Assembly (NCBI RefSeq): GCF_001679665.1
Contig: NZ_CP013244.1
Span: forward strand, 434,001-498,000
Reading direction: 5' to 3'
From: Candidatus Viadribacter manganicus
Lineage (GTDB): Bacteria > Pseudomonadota > Alphaproteobacteria > Caulobacterales > Aquidulcibacteraceae
Length of the DNA stretch: 64,000 bases
The position numbers and the translations under genes are program-made. Shown here piece after piece: positions 46,325 to 55,730 of the stretch. Each line of letters opens with the position of its first letter. Positions within the stretch are counted from its first letter, which is position 1. The notes beneath the pieces were generated by a model. That model did not search any database. It had not been told where the DNA came from and was given only the letters and a program-made list of their open reading frames with translations.

Positions 46325-47446
46325 TCATCCGCTCACATAGAACTCAATGCGCCGGTTCGCGGCTTGCCCCGTCGGGGTGGTGTTGCTTGAGCGCGGACGA
46401 TCCGGGCCGTAGCCGTGAGCGCTAAGACGTGCGCGCGCAACGCCCTGTCCCGCAAGATAGGACGCGACCGCATCGGCGCGGCGCCGCGACAATTCCATGT
46501 TCATCGCGCGATCGCCGGTATTGTCGGTGTGACCCGCGACTTCGATCGAGAAACGATCGCAGCGCAATGCAACGGACGCCAAAGCATTGAGGACACCGCG
46601 GCTCGCAGGGGCGAGCGCTGCCGAGCCCTCATCGAAGGTGACGACGTTGCGCTCCATCAAGCGATCGAAGGCGCGCTCACAAGTCTCCGCATCGCCAGCG
46701 TTGAGATCGAGACCTTGCAGTTCGGGATGATCGACGTCGAGGCCATCGATGGTGACGGCAAGACGCGACCGGAATGGCGCGGGCGGCTCTTCCAGAGCCC
46801 GGCGCACGGCGTCGACACCGGACTGCCCGCCATCGCCGATGACGACGATCTGCGCATCGATGATACGCGCCTCGCCGGTGCTGAGACTGGCGACGGCGCG
46901 AACGGCGCGCTCGGCCATATCGGCAAACAAGGGCGAAGCGGCGCCGCCGGCGACGTGCATGTCGTCAACGGCTTCGACGTTTGGGAAAACCTGCGCTGCT
47001 GTCGTCATCAACACGGTGCGTGTGTTTTCACTTGGCACGGCGCCGCCAAGGACGACGCGTGAGCCATCGCGACGAACGCTCCAGGCGAATGGACGCTCAA
47101 AGGCGCCGACGCGCAGGCCGGCTGTGTTGACGCTGGTGACGCCGCCGGACCACATGCCGCCACCGCCAACCGCAGTCAGAGCCACACGGCGCGCCGCAAC
47201 GATATCGGCTTCTTCTTCGACAATCCCGCGCAACAGCACGCGCTGGCCATTCATGGCGACATCAAGCCCCGGAAAGCCCTCGGCGGAGAGCGCGGTGGTG
47301 ACCCGCGCCTTCAGTACATCCGGCAGGCGCCACACAGCTCCATTGTGCGGACCGAGCATGCCCAGCAGCGCCGCAATTGCCGCGCCGCCAAGTCCGGTGA
47401 GCAGCATGACGCGACGGCGCGCGGCAGGATCGCCGAGCGAGATCAC
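46325..47446 (-). CDS. OmpA-domain membrane protein with BON-like repeats
   Basis: 373 residues. An N-terminal transmembrane helix (about 15-32) anchors it. The middle has two or three BON-like modules (I-V-E-E-E-A-D-I, V-L-G-G-A-V-P-S-E-N-T-R). The C-terminal OmpA domain has the peptidoglycan motif A-G-H-T-D-N-T-G-D and the later S-R-R-R-A-D-A-V, and ends in N-R-R-I-E-F-Y-V. Such proteins reach from the inner membrane to the cell wall. The start overlaps the small membrane gene upstream by four bases, and the coiled-coil gene follows directly. Confidence 0.85.
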   Translation of the reverse strand: MISLGDPAARRRVMLLTGLGGAAIAALLGMLGPHNGAVWRLPDVLKARVTTALSAEGFPGLDVAMNGQRVLLRGIVEEEADIVAARRVALTAVGGGGMWSGGVTSVNTAGLRVGAFERPFAWSVRRDGSRVVLGGAVPSENTRTVLMTTAAQVFPNVEAVDDMHVAGGAASPLFADMAERAVRAVASLSTGEARIIDAQIVVIGDGGQSGVDAVRRALEEPPAPFRSRLAVTIDGLDVDHPELQGLDLNAGDAETCERAFDRLMERNVVTFDEGSAALAPASRGVLNALASVALRCDRFSIEVAGHTDNTGDRAMNMELSRRRADAVASYLAGQGVARARLSAHGYGPDRPRSSNTTPTGQAANRRIEFYVSG

Positions 47447-47625
47447 GATACACGCGCCCGGCGCACTTGCGCTTCTGTAAGTGCGGCGCGCAATTGTTCG
47501 GTTTCCCGGATATCTGCCTCTCGGCGTTGCGCCGCGAGCATGACATAAGCGCGCCAGCCAATAGCGAAGCCAATGAGCGCCGCTACGGCGTACAGGATCA
47601 CCTCGGAGACGATAAGGCCGATCAT
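47443..47625 (-). CDS. Small single-helix membrane protein
   Basis: 60 residues: a transmembrane helix (about 3-26, S-E-V-I-L-Y-A-V-A-A-L-I-G-F-A-I-G-W) followed by a basic amphipathic helix rich in Arg and Glu. It overlaps the OmpA-domain gene by four bases (ATGA) and is the first gene of that operon. No known family. Confidence 0.65.
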   Translation of the reverse strand: MIGLIVSEVILYAVAALIGFAIGWRAYVMLAAQRREADIRETEQLRAALTEAQVRRARVS

Positions 47626-47725
47626 TTTTCCCGCGCTACGCGCAACACTTCGCGCTTTAACGCCCTTCTAATGCCCAGCGAACTAAGCGAAAACCGGAAA
47701 ACCCCTGAGGGCGAACGCCGTTAAC

Positions 47726-48532
47726 ATGGCCCACCACATATCCAGCGCGTCCAATCCGCAGATCAAGACGCTGAAAAGCCTGCACCTGAAAAAAGGGCGC
47801 GCTGAGACCGGCTTGTTCCTCGCCGAGGGCGCACGTTTGGCGGTCGAGGCCGCCGATCTTGGCGTCTGGCCGGAGATTTTGGTGTTCTCCCCAGCGGCGC
47901 GCGAACGAGAGCATGTTCGCGCATTGATCGAACAGGCAGAGGCGCGGCGCGTCCGCACCATCGAAACCAGCGAAAGCATTCTCGCTCAGATCAGCAAACG
48001 CGATAATCCACAGACGGTGCTCGGCGCCTACAAGCAACGGCTGACGCCGCTCGATCAGATCAGCGGGGATACCATCGTCGCACTCGAAGCAATCCGCGAC
48101 CCTGGAAATCTCGGCACGATCATGCGCACCGCGGATTCTACCGGCGCTGGCGGCGTCATCCTGATTGGCGAAAGCTGCGATCCGTTTTCTGTCGAGGCCG
48201 TGCGCGCCAGCATGGGCTCGCTGTTTGCGATGAAACTTGCGCGCGCTTCGTTCGAAGAGCTCCTGCGCTTCAAGCAAGAGCGCGGCGCGCGTATGATGGG
48301 GCTGTCACTGAAGGGCGCCGCTTTCGATTCAGATCGGCCAGCGCCGGCGCGCGCAATCGTGCTCATGGGCAATGAACAATCAGGATTGGCGCCGCATATG
48401 GAAGCGGCGTGCGACCTCCTCGTGAAACTGCCCATGCGCGGGCGGGCGGACAGTTTGAACCTTGCGATCGCAACGGGCGTGATGCTCTACGATCTCTGGC
48501 GGAGACGCGGATATGACGGCGCACGCGCCTGA
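47726..48532 (+). CDS. SPOUT (TrmH/SpoU) family RNA 2'-O-methyltransferase
   Basis: 268 residues. The N-terminal substrate-binding part is basic (L-H-L-K-K-G-R-A-E-T-G). The C-terminal SpoU domain shows motif 1 D-P-G-N-L-G-T-I-M-R-T, motif 2 L-M-G-N-E-Q-S-G-L and motif 3 L-P-M-R-G-R-A-D-S-L-N-L-A-I-A. It methylates a ribose 2'-OH in rRNA or tRNA; the site (RlmB-like or otherwise) is not clear. The next gene overlaps it by 20 bases. Confidence 0.92.
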   Translation: MAHHISSASNPQIKTLKSLHLKKGRAETGLFLAEGARLAVEAADLGVWPEILVFSPAAREREHVRALIEQAEARRVRTIETSESILAQISKRDNPQTVLGAYKQRLTPLDQISGDTIVALEAIRDPGNLGTIMRTADSTGAGGVILIGESCDPFSVEAVRASMGSLFAMKLARASFEELLRFKQERGARMMGLSLKGAAFDSDRPAPARAIVLMGNEQSGLAPHMEAACDLLVKLPMRGRADSLNLAIATGVMLYDLWRRRGYDGARA

Positions 48533-49424
48533 GCTCTTGATTGCCGACGATTGGCGCGACTATCGCCTGCTGGATTCCGGCAATGGCGGCAAGCTCGAGC
48601 AAGTCGGCCCGTACCGGTTCGTTCGTCCGGAGCCGCAGGCGCTGTGGGCGCCTGTGCGTCCCGCCGCCGATTGGGACAGCGCAGATGCGGTTTTCGCTGG
48701 CTCTTCCGGCGATGATGAAGATGCAGGCCGCTGGCGCTTCAATCGCGAACTGCCACAAAGCTGGACGTTGACGTGGGATGATCTGGCGTTCGTGTCACGA
48801 CCGACGCCGTTTCGGCATTTAGCGTTTTTTCCAGAGCACTCGGTGCACTGGCGTTATGCGCGCGAATACCTGAAGGCGCATCGCGGCCCGCAGCCCGAAG
48901 TGCTGAACTTGTTCGGCTATACGGGCCTTGCGTCGCTGGTTTGCGCCAAGGCCGGCGCGAAGGTCACGCACGTTGATGCTTCGAAGAAGGCGATCGGCTT
49001 TGCGCGCGACAATCAGCAGGCCGCCGGTCTTGGCGATGCACCGATCCGCTGGATCTGCGATGATGCGCTGACGTTCGTGAAGCGCGAGATCAGACGCGGG
49101 CGCCGCTACGACGGCGTCATCCTCGATCCGCCGAAGTTCGGGCGCGGGCCGGATGGAGAAACCTGGCGCCTCGAAACCGATCTGCCGGAACTGCTCGACG
49201 CGTGTCAAACGCTGCTACGCTCCGATCCAAACGATCGCGCCAGCGTCAAGGGCTTCATGATCGCCACCGTGTACGCCGTGCGGCTTTCTTATTTGGCGCT
49301 CGCGCAGACTGCGCAGCAAATGTTTAGCGGTGGCGACTGGCAAGCGGGCGAAATGTGCCTGCCGCACGATGGGCGCAGCGAGCTTCTGCCAACGGCGATC
49401 TTTGCGCGTTGGCGCTCTCAGTGA
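48513..49424 (+). CDS. RlmI/RlmK-like class I SAM-dependent methyltransferase
   Basis: 303 residues. N-terminal domain up to about 100; then a Rossmann domain with motif I V-L-N-L-F-G-Y-T-G-L-A-S, acidic V-D-A-S in motif II, and motif IV D-P-P-K-F-G-R-G in place of N-P-P-Y. The last motif is shared with the rRNA cytosine-C5 methyltransferases RlmI and RlmK. The catalytic cysteine that would be expected after it is not obvious, so the base modified is uncertain. It shares a transcript with the upstream SPOUT gene and overlaps the dnaE2 stop by seven bases tail to tail. Confidence 0.82.
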   Translation: MTAHAPELLIADDWRDYRLLDSGNGGKLEQVGPYRFVRPEPQALWAPVRPAADWDSADAVFAGSSGDDEDAGRWRFNRELPQSWTLTWDDLAFVSRPTPFRHLAFFPEHSVHWRYAREYLKAHRGPQPEVLNLFGYTGLASLVCAKAGAKVTHVDASKKAIGFARDNQQAAGLGDAPIRWICDDALTFVKREIRRGRRYDGVILDPPKFGRGPDGETWRLETDLPELLDACQTLLRSDPNDRASVKGFMIATVYAVRLSYLALAQTAQQMFSGGDWQAGEMCLPHDGRSELLPTAIFARWRSQ

Positions 49425-52400
49425 AAATTGCGCCCTTTCGGCATTACGTTCGCGGCTTGTGAGACATCGAGATTGATGCGCACGTTGCGCGGATGGCCGG
49501 CTTGGCGGGGGTCTTCGTAGGTCCCTTTGCGCGGCTCATCGGTGGGGCCGCTTGCATCAAGGCGCTCACCCGAAGCTGACAACTTGGCAAGGAGCGGTGT
49601 GTAATCGTGCACACGTTCTGCGATGACGTGGATCACGCCGCTTTCGCTTTGCACCGGACCATCGATGGCGACCAGACGTCCGCCCAGAACTTCGCGGCGA
49701 TATTGCTCAAACAATTTGGGCCACACGACGATGTTGGCAATGCCTGTCTCATCCTCCAACGTCATGAAGATGACGCCGGACGCTGTGCCGGGCCGTTGGC
49801 GCACCAACACTAGGCCCGCAACGCGCACGCGATCGCCATTGCGTATTTGCGTGAGGTCTTCGGATTTAATCACCCGCCGCGCCGCAAGCTCATCGCGCAA
49901 CATAGCGGCGGGGTGCGCCTTCAAAGATAGGCCAATGGTTCGATAATCTTCGACGATGTGCTCACCCAAGGCCATCGACGGCAAATCAAAGTCGGGCTCG
50001 CGGGTACGATCGGCGCCGCACTCGAACAAAGGCAAATCTTCCTGACCACCAACGCGATTTAAGCCACGCGCCGCCCAAAGCGCATCGCGCCGGTCCAGCC
50101 CCAACGAGCGGAAGCCATCAAGATCAGCCAAGCGCTCGATCGTTGACGGTGGCAAACCGCTGCGCAGCCACACATCGCGTACGGAATCATAACCGACGCC
50201 GCGATTGGCGACGAGCTGGCGCATCTCCGCTTCCTTCAGCCCTTGCGCTTGGCGATACCCCAAGCGCATCGCATGGGTGGAGCGAATATCGCCGGCCATA
50301 TCGCTATGGCGCACGTGCAGACGCTTTGCGGCCTCCGGACCCTGCTCAAGGATATTGTCCCACATCGAATGGTTCACATCGATAGGACGGACCTCAACAC
50401 CGTGATCGATCGCGTCACGTACGATCTGCGCGGGCGCGTAGAACCCCATCGGTTGTGCGTTCAGCAAAGCCGCCGCGAAGACATCGGGGTAGTAACACTT
50501 CAGCCACGACGATGCATAAACCAGAAGCGCGAAACTGGCGGCATGGCTTTCAGGAAATCCGTATTCGCCAAAGCCCTCGATCTGCGCGAATGACGCCTCG
50601 GCAAAGGCGTTATCGTATCCATTGGCGATCATGCCGTTGATGAACTTGTCCTTCAACGAACCGATCGTGCCGACGCGTTTGAAGGTCGCCATTGCGCGGC
50701 GGAGCTTATCGGCTTCCGAAGGCGTAAAACCAGCAGCCGTGATCGCGATCTGCATGGCTTGCTCTTGGAACAGCGGCACACCGAGGGTCCGCTTCAGCAC
50801 TTCCCACAATTCAGGCTTCGGCGCGCTTGCCTTTTCCAGACCTTGGCGGCGTTTCAGGTAAGGATGCACCATGCCGCCCTGAATCGGACCAGGCCGCACA
50901 ATCGCGACTTCAATAACGAGGTCGTAGAAATCTTTCGGCTGCAATCGCGGCAGCATCGACATCTGCGCCCGGCTTTCGACCTGGAAGACGCCGACTGAAT
51001 CCGCGCGATGCAGCATTTTATAGACGCGCTCATCATCGGCGTAGCTTGAATCCAGCTTCACCATCTCTGCGCCTGGATAATGCTTCTCGCAAAGATCGAA
51101 CGCCTTCTTGAGGCAGGTGAGCATGCCGAGGCCCAAAACATCGACCTTAAGAATGCCGAGATCCTCTAGGTCGTCCTTGTTCCACTCGACGACGGTTCGA
51201 TCCTCCATCGCCGCATTTTGCACAGGCACCACATCGTGGAGCTTCTCGCGTGTAATGACAAAACCGCCGACATGCTGCGAGAGATGGCGCGGAAAGCCCT
51301 GCAACTCATTCGACAGCGTCACGCATTGCATGAGCTTGACGTCGTTCACATCCAGGCCCTGCTCTAGCAGATCCTTCTTTTCGACGCCGCGCGACCACCA
51401 GTGCAACGTTTTCGCCAGACTTGAGATGCGATCTTCAGAATACCCGAAGACTTTTGCGACCTCGCGGATCGCGCTGCGGCCGCGATAGCAAATCAAGGTC
51501 GCCGCCAGCCCCGCGCGGTCACGGCCATATTTTTTGTAAATGTATTGAATGACCTCCTCGCGCCGCTCGTGTTCGAAATCGACATCGATATCTGGCGGCT
51601 CGCCGCGTTCTTCCGAAACAAAGCGCTCAAAAAGCAAAGTGCTCTTAGCTGGGTTCACGGAGGTGATGCCGAGGCAATAGCAGATGGTCGAGTTCGCGGC
51701 GGACCCACGTCCTTGGCACAGGATGGGATCAACCTTGTTGCCGTCTTTATCGCGGCCCGAGCGCGCAAATGTCACGATGTCCGCGACGGTGAGAAAATAC
51801 GGCGCGTACTTGATGCGCCCGACGATATCCAACTCACGCTTCAGAGCGGCGGAGACGATTTCCGGAATGCCCTCGGGATAGCGCACATGCGCGCCTTCCC
51901 AGGCTAGCGCCTCAAGCGCTTGCTGTGGATCGGAATAACCATCGGCGGTTTCCTCGGGGTATTCGTAGCGCAAATGCTCCATCGAAAAGCTGACGCCCTC
52001 CAAAAAACGGAGGCTTTCCGCCACGGCCTCAGGCGCTTCACGAAAAATGCGGGCGATCTCTTGCGGCGGCTTCAGCTGGCGCTCGGCATTCTTGGCGAGC
52101 AAAGCGCCCGCATCGCTGAGCTTTTTCTTCTCCCGGATACAGCTCACAACATCGAGCAATGCACGGCGCTCGCCGCGATGAACGAGCGGTTCAGTCGTCG
52201 CCAGCAAGCGCGCGCCCGTTTGCGCGGCGAGTTGCTTCAAGCGGCGAATGCGGCGGCGATCTTCACCGTTGAACTGGAACGGCGCGGCGAGCCAAACTTC
52301 CCCCGCCGCAGCCTTTATCTGCTGCAGATAAGAGCCAAGCGCGTATGGCTCATCACCCAGCGCAAACGCCGGAATAAGAATAGTCTGCAGCCCGGTTGCG

Positions 52401-52765
52401 TGTGCCAGATAGTCAGCGAAATCCAACCAGCACTCGCCTTTAGGCGCGCGACGATTACCGATTGTGAGCAGCCTCGTGAGGTTGGCGTACGCAGCGCGAT
52501 CTTTGGGATAGACGACAAGATCAGGCGTTCCATCTCGAAACACCAAACGCGATCCGACAATAGTGCGAAGCTCGCCCTTGCCTTCCTGGCGCAGCGATTT
52601 TGCCTTCACATGCGCACGCACCACACCCGCCAGCGTATTGCGATCGGCAACACCGATCCCAACCAAGCCAAGCGCCAGCGCCTGCTCCACCATCTCTTCA
52701 GGGTGCGAGCCTGAGCGCAGGAACGAGAAGTTCGTCGTTACGCAAAGCTCTGCAAAGCCGCTCAT
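49418..52765 (-). CDS. dnaE2: Error-prone DNA polymerase DnaE2
   Basis: 1115 residues of the C-family polymerase of the SOS mutasome. The PHP domain starts with T-N-F-S-F-L-R-S-G-S-H-P-E. The palm has the G-R-G-S-A-A-N-S loop and the catalytic aspartates in P-D-I-D-V-D-F-E. The C-terminal OB fold has G-D-R-V-R-V-A-G-L-V-L-V-R-Q-R-P. Length and the missing tau-binding tail separate it from DnaE1. It copies past lesions together with ImuA and ImuB. The start overlaps the imuB stop by four bases. Confidence 0.97.
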   Translation of the reverse strand: MSGFAELCVTTNFSFLRSGSHPEEMVEQALALGLVGIGVADRNTLAGVVRAHVKAKSLRQEGKGELRTIVGSRLVFRDGTPDLVVYPKDRAAYANLTRLLTIGNRRAPKGECWLDFADYLAHATGLQTILIPAFALGDEPYALGSYLQQIKAAAGEVWLAAPFQFNGEDRRRIRRLKQLAAQTGARLLATTEPLVHRGERRALLDVVSCIREKKKLSDAGALLAKNAERQLKPPQEIARIFREAPEAVAESLRFLEGVSFSMEHLRYEYPEETADGYSDPQQALEALAWEGAHVRYPEGIPEIVSAALKRELDIVGRIKYAPYFLTVADIVTFARSGRDKDGNKVDPILCQGRGSAANSTICYCLGITSVNPAKSTLLFERFVSEERGEPPDIDVDFEHERREEVIQYIYKKYGRDRAGLAATLICYRGRSAIREVAKVFGYSEDRISSLAKTLHWWSRGVEKKDLLEQGLDVNDVKLMQCVTLSNELQGFPRHLSQHVGGFVITREKLHDVVPVQNAAMEDRTVVEWNKDDLEDLGILKVDVLGLGMLTCLKKAFDLCEKHYPGAEMVKLDSSYADDERVYKMLHRADSVGVFQVESRAQMSMLPRLQPKDFYDLVIEVAIVRPGPIQGGMVHPYLKRRQGLEKASAPKPELWEVLKRTLGVPLFQEQAMQIAITAAGFTPSEADKLRRAMATFKRVGTIGSLKDKFINGMIANGYDNAFAEASFAQIEGFGEYGFPESHAASFALLVYASSWLKCYYPDVFAAALLNAQPMGFYAPAQIVRDAIDHGVEVRPIDVNHSMWDNILEQGPEAAKRLHVRHSDMAGDIRSTHAMRLGYRQAQGLKEAEMRQLVANRGVGYDSVRDVWLRSGLPPSTIERLADLDGFRSLGLDRRDALWAARGLNRVGGQEDLPLFECGADRTREPDFDLPSMALGEHIVEDYRTIGLSLKAHPAAMLRDELAARRVIKSEDLTQIRNGDRVRVAGLVLVRQRPGTASGVIFMTLEDETGIANIVVWPKLFEQYRREVLGGRLVAIDGPVQSESGVIHVIAERVHDYTPLLAKLSASGERLDASGPTDEPRKGTYEDPRQAGHPRNVRINLDVSQAANVMPKGRNFH

Positions 52766-54294
52766 GCGAACAGCCCGTGCACGAACCAGCGCGGGATAGC
52801 CTCGCTCTCACCGTAGAGGCCTTCGCGATAAAGCCAGTAACGGCGCCCATGCCTATCCTCGACGCGATAATAATCTCGCGTCATTTCGTGGCGCTGCCAG
52901 TCGCCGGAAATGCGCTCTGGTCCCTCCGCACGCACCACATCGCGCATCACGCGCCGCCAACGAAACCGGATCGGGGGGCCATCAGGCACGCTCGCCATGA
53001 CTTCGATGATCTGAGCTGGTGAAAATAAACGCACCGGACGGCGCAGCACGCCGTCAGCCGGCGGCCGGACGGCCTTCATGTCATCAGACTTGCCAAGCGC
53101 CGCGCGCCAGCCTGAAGCGCGCTCTGGCGCGTGTTCGTCATGCAGATTCGGCCGGACAACGCGCTTGGCCCCCAGCCTCGAACTTAGAATGTCGATGATG
53201 CCGCCGATCTGCTCGGAACTGGCCGCGGCCTCTTCAACCGAAACCAGAGTGCGTGCGCGCTCCTCGATGGGCGCCAAGCGCACAACATCGAGCCGGGCCG
53301 CTTCAAAGCCGAACTGCGCATCGAAATTTTCAGCGGCGATGCTTAGCTTCTCACGGAAGAGCCGCATCAACGGCTTCACCTCGCGCAACGGCCGGCTGAC
53401 ATTCACTGCAACCACCCGGTCGCGTCCATCGACACCGAACAGCACCAATTCCGCATAGACAATGCCGGCGCCGCGGCGTTCCAGTTTCTCAGCGGCGTCA
53501 CCGCACAAATCTTCGGTCACCTGCAAAATGACGTCCAAAGTGAAGATCGGTTCGAGAAACCGGCGCAACGCAAACACCATTGGCGCCGGACGCCGCGGCG
53601 TCAGGACTTCGGCCGCACGTCCAAGCGCCTGATCGAGACGCAGCATCGCCCGCTCGCCAGCGCGTGCTGTGAACGAAGAACGCGGCGCAGCGGCGATCTG
53701 GCTTACGGTCTTTAGCCCCAATCGCCGCATCAGCGCGCTGGCATCACCATCAAGACGCAAGGCTTCGATTGGAAGCGCGGCGAGACTTTTGGCGTCATCG
53801 TCAATCGGCGCACGCATTTTTCTATGACGTGCAAACGCCCAAGCCGCGCCCGGCGTTGAAGCAATCGCAGCACGGGCGCCGAAGCCTTGCGCACGCAACC
53901 GCGTCACGATTTCAGCGCGGAGACTTTCCTCGCCGTCAAAAAGATGCGCGCAACCGCTAATGTCGAGAAACAAACCCTCCGGCGGATCGAGAACCACGAT
54001 CGGAGTAAAGCGCTCACACCAGGCGGCGATATTATCGAGCGCGCGTGCATCCTCTTCCGGTTCAGCTTCCACTGCCTCCAACGTGGGCTGCATGGCGCGG
54101 GCATCCGCCAGCGACATAGCGAGATTGAGCCCAAGCTTGCTTGCGCGTGCATCAACGCCCTTAAGCTGAAAGGCGCCTTTCTCTTTGGCATAGACTGCAA
54201 ACGGGCGATCGTCAGAGGGCGCGCGACCCGCGCGGATTAGGCGATCCGTGCTGATGTGCGGGAGATAAAGCGCAAGCCATCGGGTGTCGCTCAT
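52762..54294 (-). CDS. imuB: ImuB, catalytically dead Y-family polymerase of the SOS mutasome
   Basis: 510 residues with a Y-family polymerase fold: W-L-A-L-Y-L-P-H near the start, F-A-V-Y-A-K-E in the fingers, L-D-I-S-G-C-A-H-L-F for the palm, and little-finger-like sequence at 230-330. The acidic catalytic residues of active family members are missing (D-I-S-G-C-A where D-E would be), matching ImuB. ImuB bridges DnaE2 and the beta clamp. The C-terminal region (Y-R-V-E-D-R-H-G-R-R-Y-W-L-Y-R-E-G) is characteristic. Both neighbours overlap it by four bases. Confidence 0.94.
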   Translation of the reverse strand: MSDTRWLALYLPHISTDRLIRAGRAPSDDRPFAVYAKEKGAFQLKGVDARASKLGLNLAMSLADARAMQPTLEAVEAEPEEDARALDNIAAWCERFTPIVVLDPPEGLFLDISGCAHLFDGEESLRAEIVTRLRAQGFGARAAIASTPGAAWAFARHRKMRAPIDDDAKSLAALPIEALRLDGDASALMRRLGLKTVSQIAAAPRSSFTARAGERAMLRLDQALGRAAEVLTPRRPAPMVFALRRFLEPIFTLDVILQVTEDLCGDAAEKLERRGAGIVYAELVLFGVDGRDRVVAVNVSRPLREVKPLMRLFREKLSIAAENFDAQFGFEAARLDVVRLAPIEERARTLVSVEEAAASSEQIGGIIDILSSRLGAKRVVRPNLHDEHAPERASGWRAALGKSDDMKAVRPPADGVLRRPVRLFSPAQIIEVMASVPDGPPIRFRWRRVMRDVVRAEGPERISGDWQRHEMTRDYYRVEDRHGRRYWLYREGLYGESEAIPRWFVHGLFA

Positions 54295-54983
54295 GCTTGG
54301 CGCGCTTGTGCATGAAACACCGCGACATGCTTTTCTTGGACGCGTTCCACAAAGCTGCGCTCATGGGCGTTCCAATCCAAAGTAAAAGCTGAACCAGCCT
54401 GCCCGCTGCGATTGCGTGTGAGTTCGGCGCGAAACGCCGGCGGCCCTAATTCATCGGCCGCTGCGTTGCTTTCAGCCGCCGCGATACGCCAACGTGTCCA
54501 TGCCGCGCTGGGGCCGCTCGCAGGCATAAGCAAAAGGCACCGCGAACGATGGCGCTCGGCAAACAACAACAAACGCCGGCTGGCTTTGAGATCGAGCGGC
54601 TTGCCTTGTCCGCCCAAAGCGCAAATCACGATCGCGCCTGTCGCGGCCAAGGCTTGCTCGGCCGCCCACAGCGCATCTTCGCGTTTCTTGGCGCGCGCCA
54701 CGATCAGACGATCAAGCGCCAGACCATATTGAGCAAGACCCACAGGATAGGGCGCGCCCTCTTCTGCGAAGGCGGCGTCCTCGCCAGCCCAAAAGACGCC
54801 GGCAGGCCCCGCCCAACTGGCGGCCAGCGCTAACGTGAAGCCTAAAGCCGCTGCTTCGAAGCCAGCCCCCGCTGGCCCAATCTCGTGCAAGGGCTGACCC
54901 GCCATAGCAACAGCCATCCCGGCAAAGCCAGGTTCACGGACCTGCTCTTTGAGCACCGAAAAGGAGGCTGGACGCGGACTCAT
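54291..54983 (-). CDS. imuA: ImuA, RecA-like SOS mutasome protein
   Basis: 230 residues related to RecA/SulA, including L-H-E-I-G-P-A-G-A-G-F near residue 31, a degraded core around A-L-D-R-L-I-V-A-R-A-K-K-R-E-D-A-L-W-A, and a C-terminal F-V-E-R-V-Q-E that fits ImuA. It helps recruit RecA and ImuB to lesions. The ATG at 54983 sits directly against the LexA box with no ribosome binding site; a -10-like TATAGA ends four bases before the ATG, so a leaderless transcript is likely. First gene of the imuA-imuB-dnaE2 operon. Confidence 0.9.
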   Translation of the reverse strand: MSPRPASFSVLKEQVREPGFAGMAVAMAGQPLHEIGPAGAGFEAAALGFTLALAASWAGPAGVFWAGEDAAFAEEGAPYPVGLAQYGLALDRLIVARAKKREDALWAAEQALAATGAIVICALGGQGKPLDLKASRRLLLFAERHRSRCLLLMPASGPSAAWTRWRIAAAESNAAADELGPPAFRAELTRNRSGQAGSAFTLDWNAHERSFVERVQEKHVAVFHAQARQA

Positions 54984-54998
54984 GTTCTCTATATGTTC
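54984..54998. promoter_or_regulatory. LexA (SOS) box between imuA and ogt
   Basis: GTTC-N7-GTTC, the direct-repeat LexA site of alphaproteobacteria. It abuts the imuA start codon and lies 39 bases before the ogt start. TATAGA (minus strand, 54993-54988) falls inside it. LexA bound here would block both divergent promoters. Confidence 0.85.
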
Positions 54999-55036
54999 TA
55001 CACTTCCGAGTTCCCCCCCGGCAAGGCGGTAGCGGA

Positions 55037-55600
55037 ATGAAATTGGAGCCGATGCAGATGTTCGCTTACGCCCTGTTCGAGACCGCTATCGGCCGCTGCG
55101 CGCTCGCCTGGGGACCGCGCGGCGTCATCGGCGTGCAATTGCCCGAGCGCAGTCCAGAGGCGACGCGGATCCGGCTGATGCGGCTTTGCCCTAACGCCGA
55201 GGAACTCGATCCGCCAAAGCAGATCGCGCGCGCCATCGAAGATATTTCGGCGCTGCTGCGTGGTGAGAAGAAGTCGCTGCGTGCGGTGCAGTTGGACCTT
55301 TCGCGTGTACCAGCATTCAACGCGCGCGTTTACGAAACCACACGCGCCATTCCGCCCGGCGCCACGCGCACCTATGGCGAAATCGCGCGCGCCATCGGCC
55401 AACCTGACGGTGCGCGCGCCGTGGGCCAAGCGTTGGGCCGCAACCCGTTTGCCATCGTCGTGCCATGCCACCGCGTCGTCGGGGCTGACGATAAGCTCGT
55501 CGGTTTCAGCGCCAATGGCGGCATCAAGACCAAACTCAAGATGCTGAAGATCGAAGGCTGGCGCGAAAACGAGCCAAGCCTGTTCGACGAACTAGCTTAA
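55037..55600 (+). CDS. ogt: Methylated-DNA--protein-cysteine methyltransferase
   Basis: 187 residues. Takes the alkyl group from O6-alkylguanine onto its own cysteine in the motif P-C-H-R-V. The helix-turn-helix recognition part (T-R-T-Y-G-E-I-A-R-A-I-G and A-R-A-V-G-Q-A-L-G-R-N-P) precedes it, and L-V-G-F-S-A-N-G-G-I-K-T-K follows. The N-terminal domain begins at about residue 8. There is no Ada-type zinc or AraC domain, so it is the constitutive Ogt form by architecture. Here, however, the shared LexA box upstream suggests SOS control. Confidence 0.95.
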   Translation: MKLEPMQMFAYALFETAIGRCALAWGPRGVIGVQLPERSPEATRIRLMRLCPNAEELDPPKQIARAIEDISALLRGEKKSLRAVQLDLSRVPAFNARVYETTRAIPPGATRTYGEIARAIGQPDGARAVGQALGRNPFAIVVPCHRVVGADDKLVGFSANGGIKTKLKMLKIEGWRENEPSLFDELA

Positions 55601-55730
55601 CGGCGCTTGAGCGGCGGCAGGGCAGCACGGCTTATTTGCACACCAAAACCACGTGGAAATACGCTAAGGTGTTCTGCGTTGCGCCTGTTCCTGAATGCGG
55701 GGATACGCATCCAGGCCAGAAAAGCACCCG

